DNA from: Alphaproteobacteria bacterium
GTDB lineage: Bacteria > Pseudomonadota > Alphaproteobacteria > UBA6615
Direction: 5' to 3'
Length of the DNA stretch: 5,019 bases
NCBI GenBank assembly: GCA_030831135.1
Contig: JAURLR010000371.1
Span: forward strand, 1-5,019
Part shown: piece by piece, positions 4,374 to 5,019 of the stretch
Layout of the letters: every line of letters starts with the position of its first letter
Numbering within the stretch: position 1 is the first letter of the stretch
Notes under the pieces: generated by a model
Seen by the model: the letters and a program-made list of their open reading frames with translations, nothing else
What the model was told of the DNA's origin: nothing
Database searches by the model: none
Made by a program: the position numbers and the translations under genes

Positions 4374-5019
4374 TCGACAATCCCGTCGCCGAAACCGGCT
4401 CCTCAGACAGCGCATCCGGGCCGGAGGATTCCGAGCCTGATTCAAGTGAAGCGGTGGCACCTGCGTCCGATGAGAAGCTATCGCCAGATGCCGAACAGAC
4501 GGCCGAGCCTGAAGCCGCCAGGCGCGAGCCCCCCGCACCGCGCGACCCCGGCAAGATCACGGAAGCCGATATTCACGCCGCCGATGCAGCGCTCAAGTCA
4601 GAGCTGACCGGTTTGTTCGACGATGGAAACCATCGTCACAGCGCCGGCCTGCGCACGCCCATCGCGGATCCGTTCATGCCCGGACGGCCGCGACGCCGGA
4701 GAAGTCGCGCGCCACTGGTCTTCGTTCTGGCCATCCTCGTTACGGCCTGCGCAGGAATCGCCGCGGTGGCATGGTTCGAGTTTCTGTCGCCCGAGATGCG
4801 ACAATCAATCTCCTCCGAATTCGGATCCGCAACCACGTCCGCAACCACGCCCGAGCCCGAAGGAACGGAGCAGGCCAACGCGACCGTCGCGCCGCCCGCG
4901 CCATCCATTCCGACACGCGAACCAACGGTTCGTGATTCAGTTCCGCCCCCACTTGCCCCAACGGAAACGCCCGCACCCGCGAGCGCACCGGCAGCCGAAC
5001 CGCCCGTGACGTCGCCCCC
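4370..5019 (+). CDS. Single-pass membrane protein part, frame-shifted continuation of paralogue 3 (cut off by the window edge)
   Basis: The frame is open from just after a TGA at 4265-4267 to the window end. The first usable start is GTG 4370, whose GTGA overlaps the upstream stop; there is no good ribosome-binding site. Numbered from that GTG, residues 1-60 are an acidic Ser/Glu/Pro/Ala linker. Residues 61-85 are a helical segment (ITEADIHAADAALKSELTGL). Residues 106-113 are strongly basic (RPRRRRSR). Residues 114-135 form one hydrophobic helix (APLVFVLAILVTACAGIAAVAW). The rest (140 onward) is Ser/Thr, then Pro/Ala/Thr-rich. The positive-inside rule puts the N-terminus in the cytoplasm and the Pro-rich part in the periplasm. 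The order head, coil, basic patch, single helix, periplasmic tail is that of PodJ-like proteins, whose distal part often binds peptidoglycan; that part lies beyond the window. It is either the second half of one gene or a coupled partner gene. Confidence 0.72.
   Translation, partial: MIDNPVAETGSSDSASGPEDSEPDSSEAVAPASDEKLSPDAEQTAEPEAARREPPAPRDPGKITEADIHAADAALKSELTGLFDDGNHRHSAGLRTPIADPFMPGRPRRRRSRAPLVFVLAILVTACAGIAAVAWFEFLSPEMRQSISSEFGSATTSATTPEPEGTEQANATVAPPAPSIPTREPTVRDSVPPPLAPTETPAPASAPAAEPPVTSP

Noticed and set aside
4623..5009. Forward 128-codon Pro/Arg-rich frame.
   Set aside because: It is a shifted reading of the membrane protein frame, which has a clear basic patch and membrane helix; the Arg/Pro/His composition is typical of an off-frame shadow.

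Overview
The window looks like a stretch of chromosome from an alphaproteobacterium. It is GC-rich with G/C-ending codons, the tRNA-Gln(UUG) has the alphaproteobacterial look, and three genes carry the N-terminal W-S-V-K-G-(I/V)-x-P-E-A-R module that I know from PodJ-type polar organisers of that class. A Caulobacterales/Hyphomonadaceae- or Rhodobacterales-like origin is my guess and is not proven by the sequence. No transposase, integrase, phage gene or CRISPR array is visible.

Left part (1-1260), housekeeping. A DUF924 family gene runs leftward off the window edge (411 to 1). Diverging from it is a ChaC-type gamma-glutamylcyclotransferase (492-1172), which degrades glutathione. It converges on a leftward tRNA-Gln(UUG) gene (1258-1185), leaving only 12 bases between the chaC stop and the tRNA CCA end. 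The tRNA 3' trailer must therefore run into the chaC coding region.

Middle (1260-2400). A complete GDP-mannose 4,6-dehydratase gene (gmd) reads leftward towards the tRNA. It makes the precursor of GDP-fucose, GDP-rhamnose and related sugars. No partner sugar-nucleotide gene is in view.

Right part (2400-5019), the most interesting section. Three rightward genes in a row encode proteins starting with the same ungapped ~35-residue module, predicted as strand-helix-helix (ribbon-helix-helix-like). It is followed by different tails: a short helical tail (119 aa), a Pro/Gln-rich linker plus coiled coil (218 aa), and a coiled coil (139 aa) whose reading frame stops. A second frame then continues directly, with an acidic linker, a basic patch, one membrane helix and a Pro/Ala/Thr-rich presumed periplasmic region running off the right edge. 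Those last two pieces together look like one PodJ-like membrane protein split by a -1 frame change somewhere in 4268-4373, or else a pair coupled through a GTGA stop/start overlap. The 317-base gap between the first and second genes is AT-richer and holds a 24-bp near-palindrome (3045-3068) and candidate promoters. My working idea, which is inference, is a small paralogous family involved in cell-pole or envelope organisation, with one member anchored in the inner membrane and perhaps an operator for the family's own DNA-binding-like domains.
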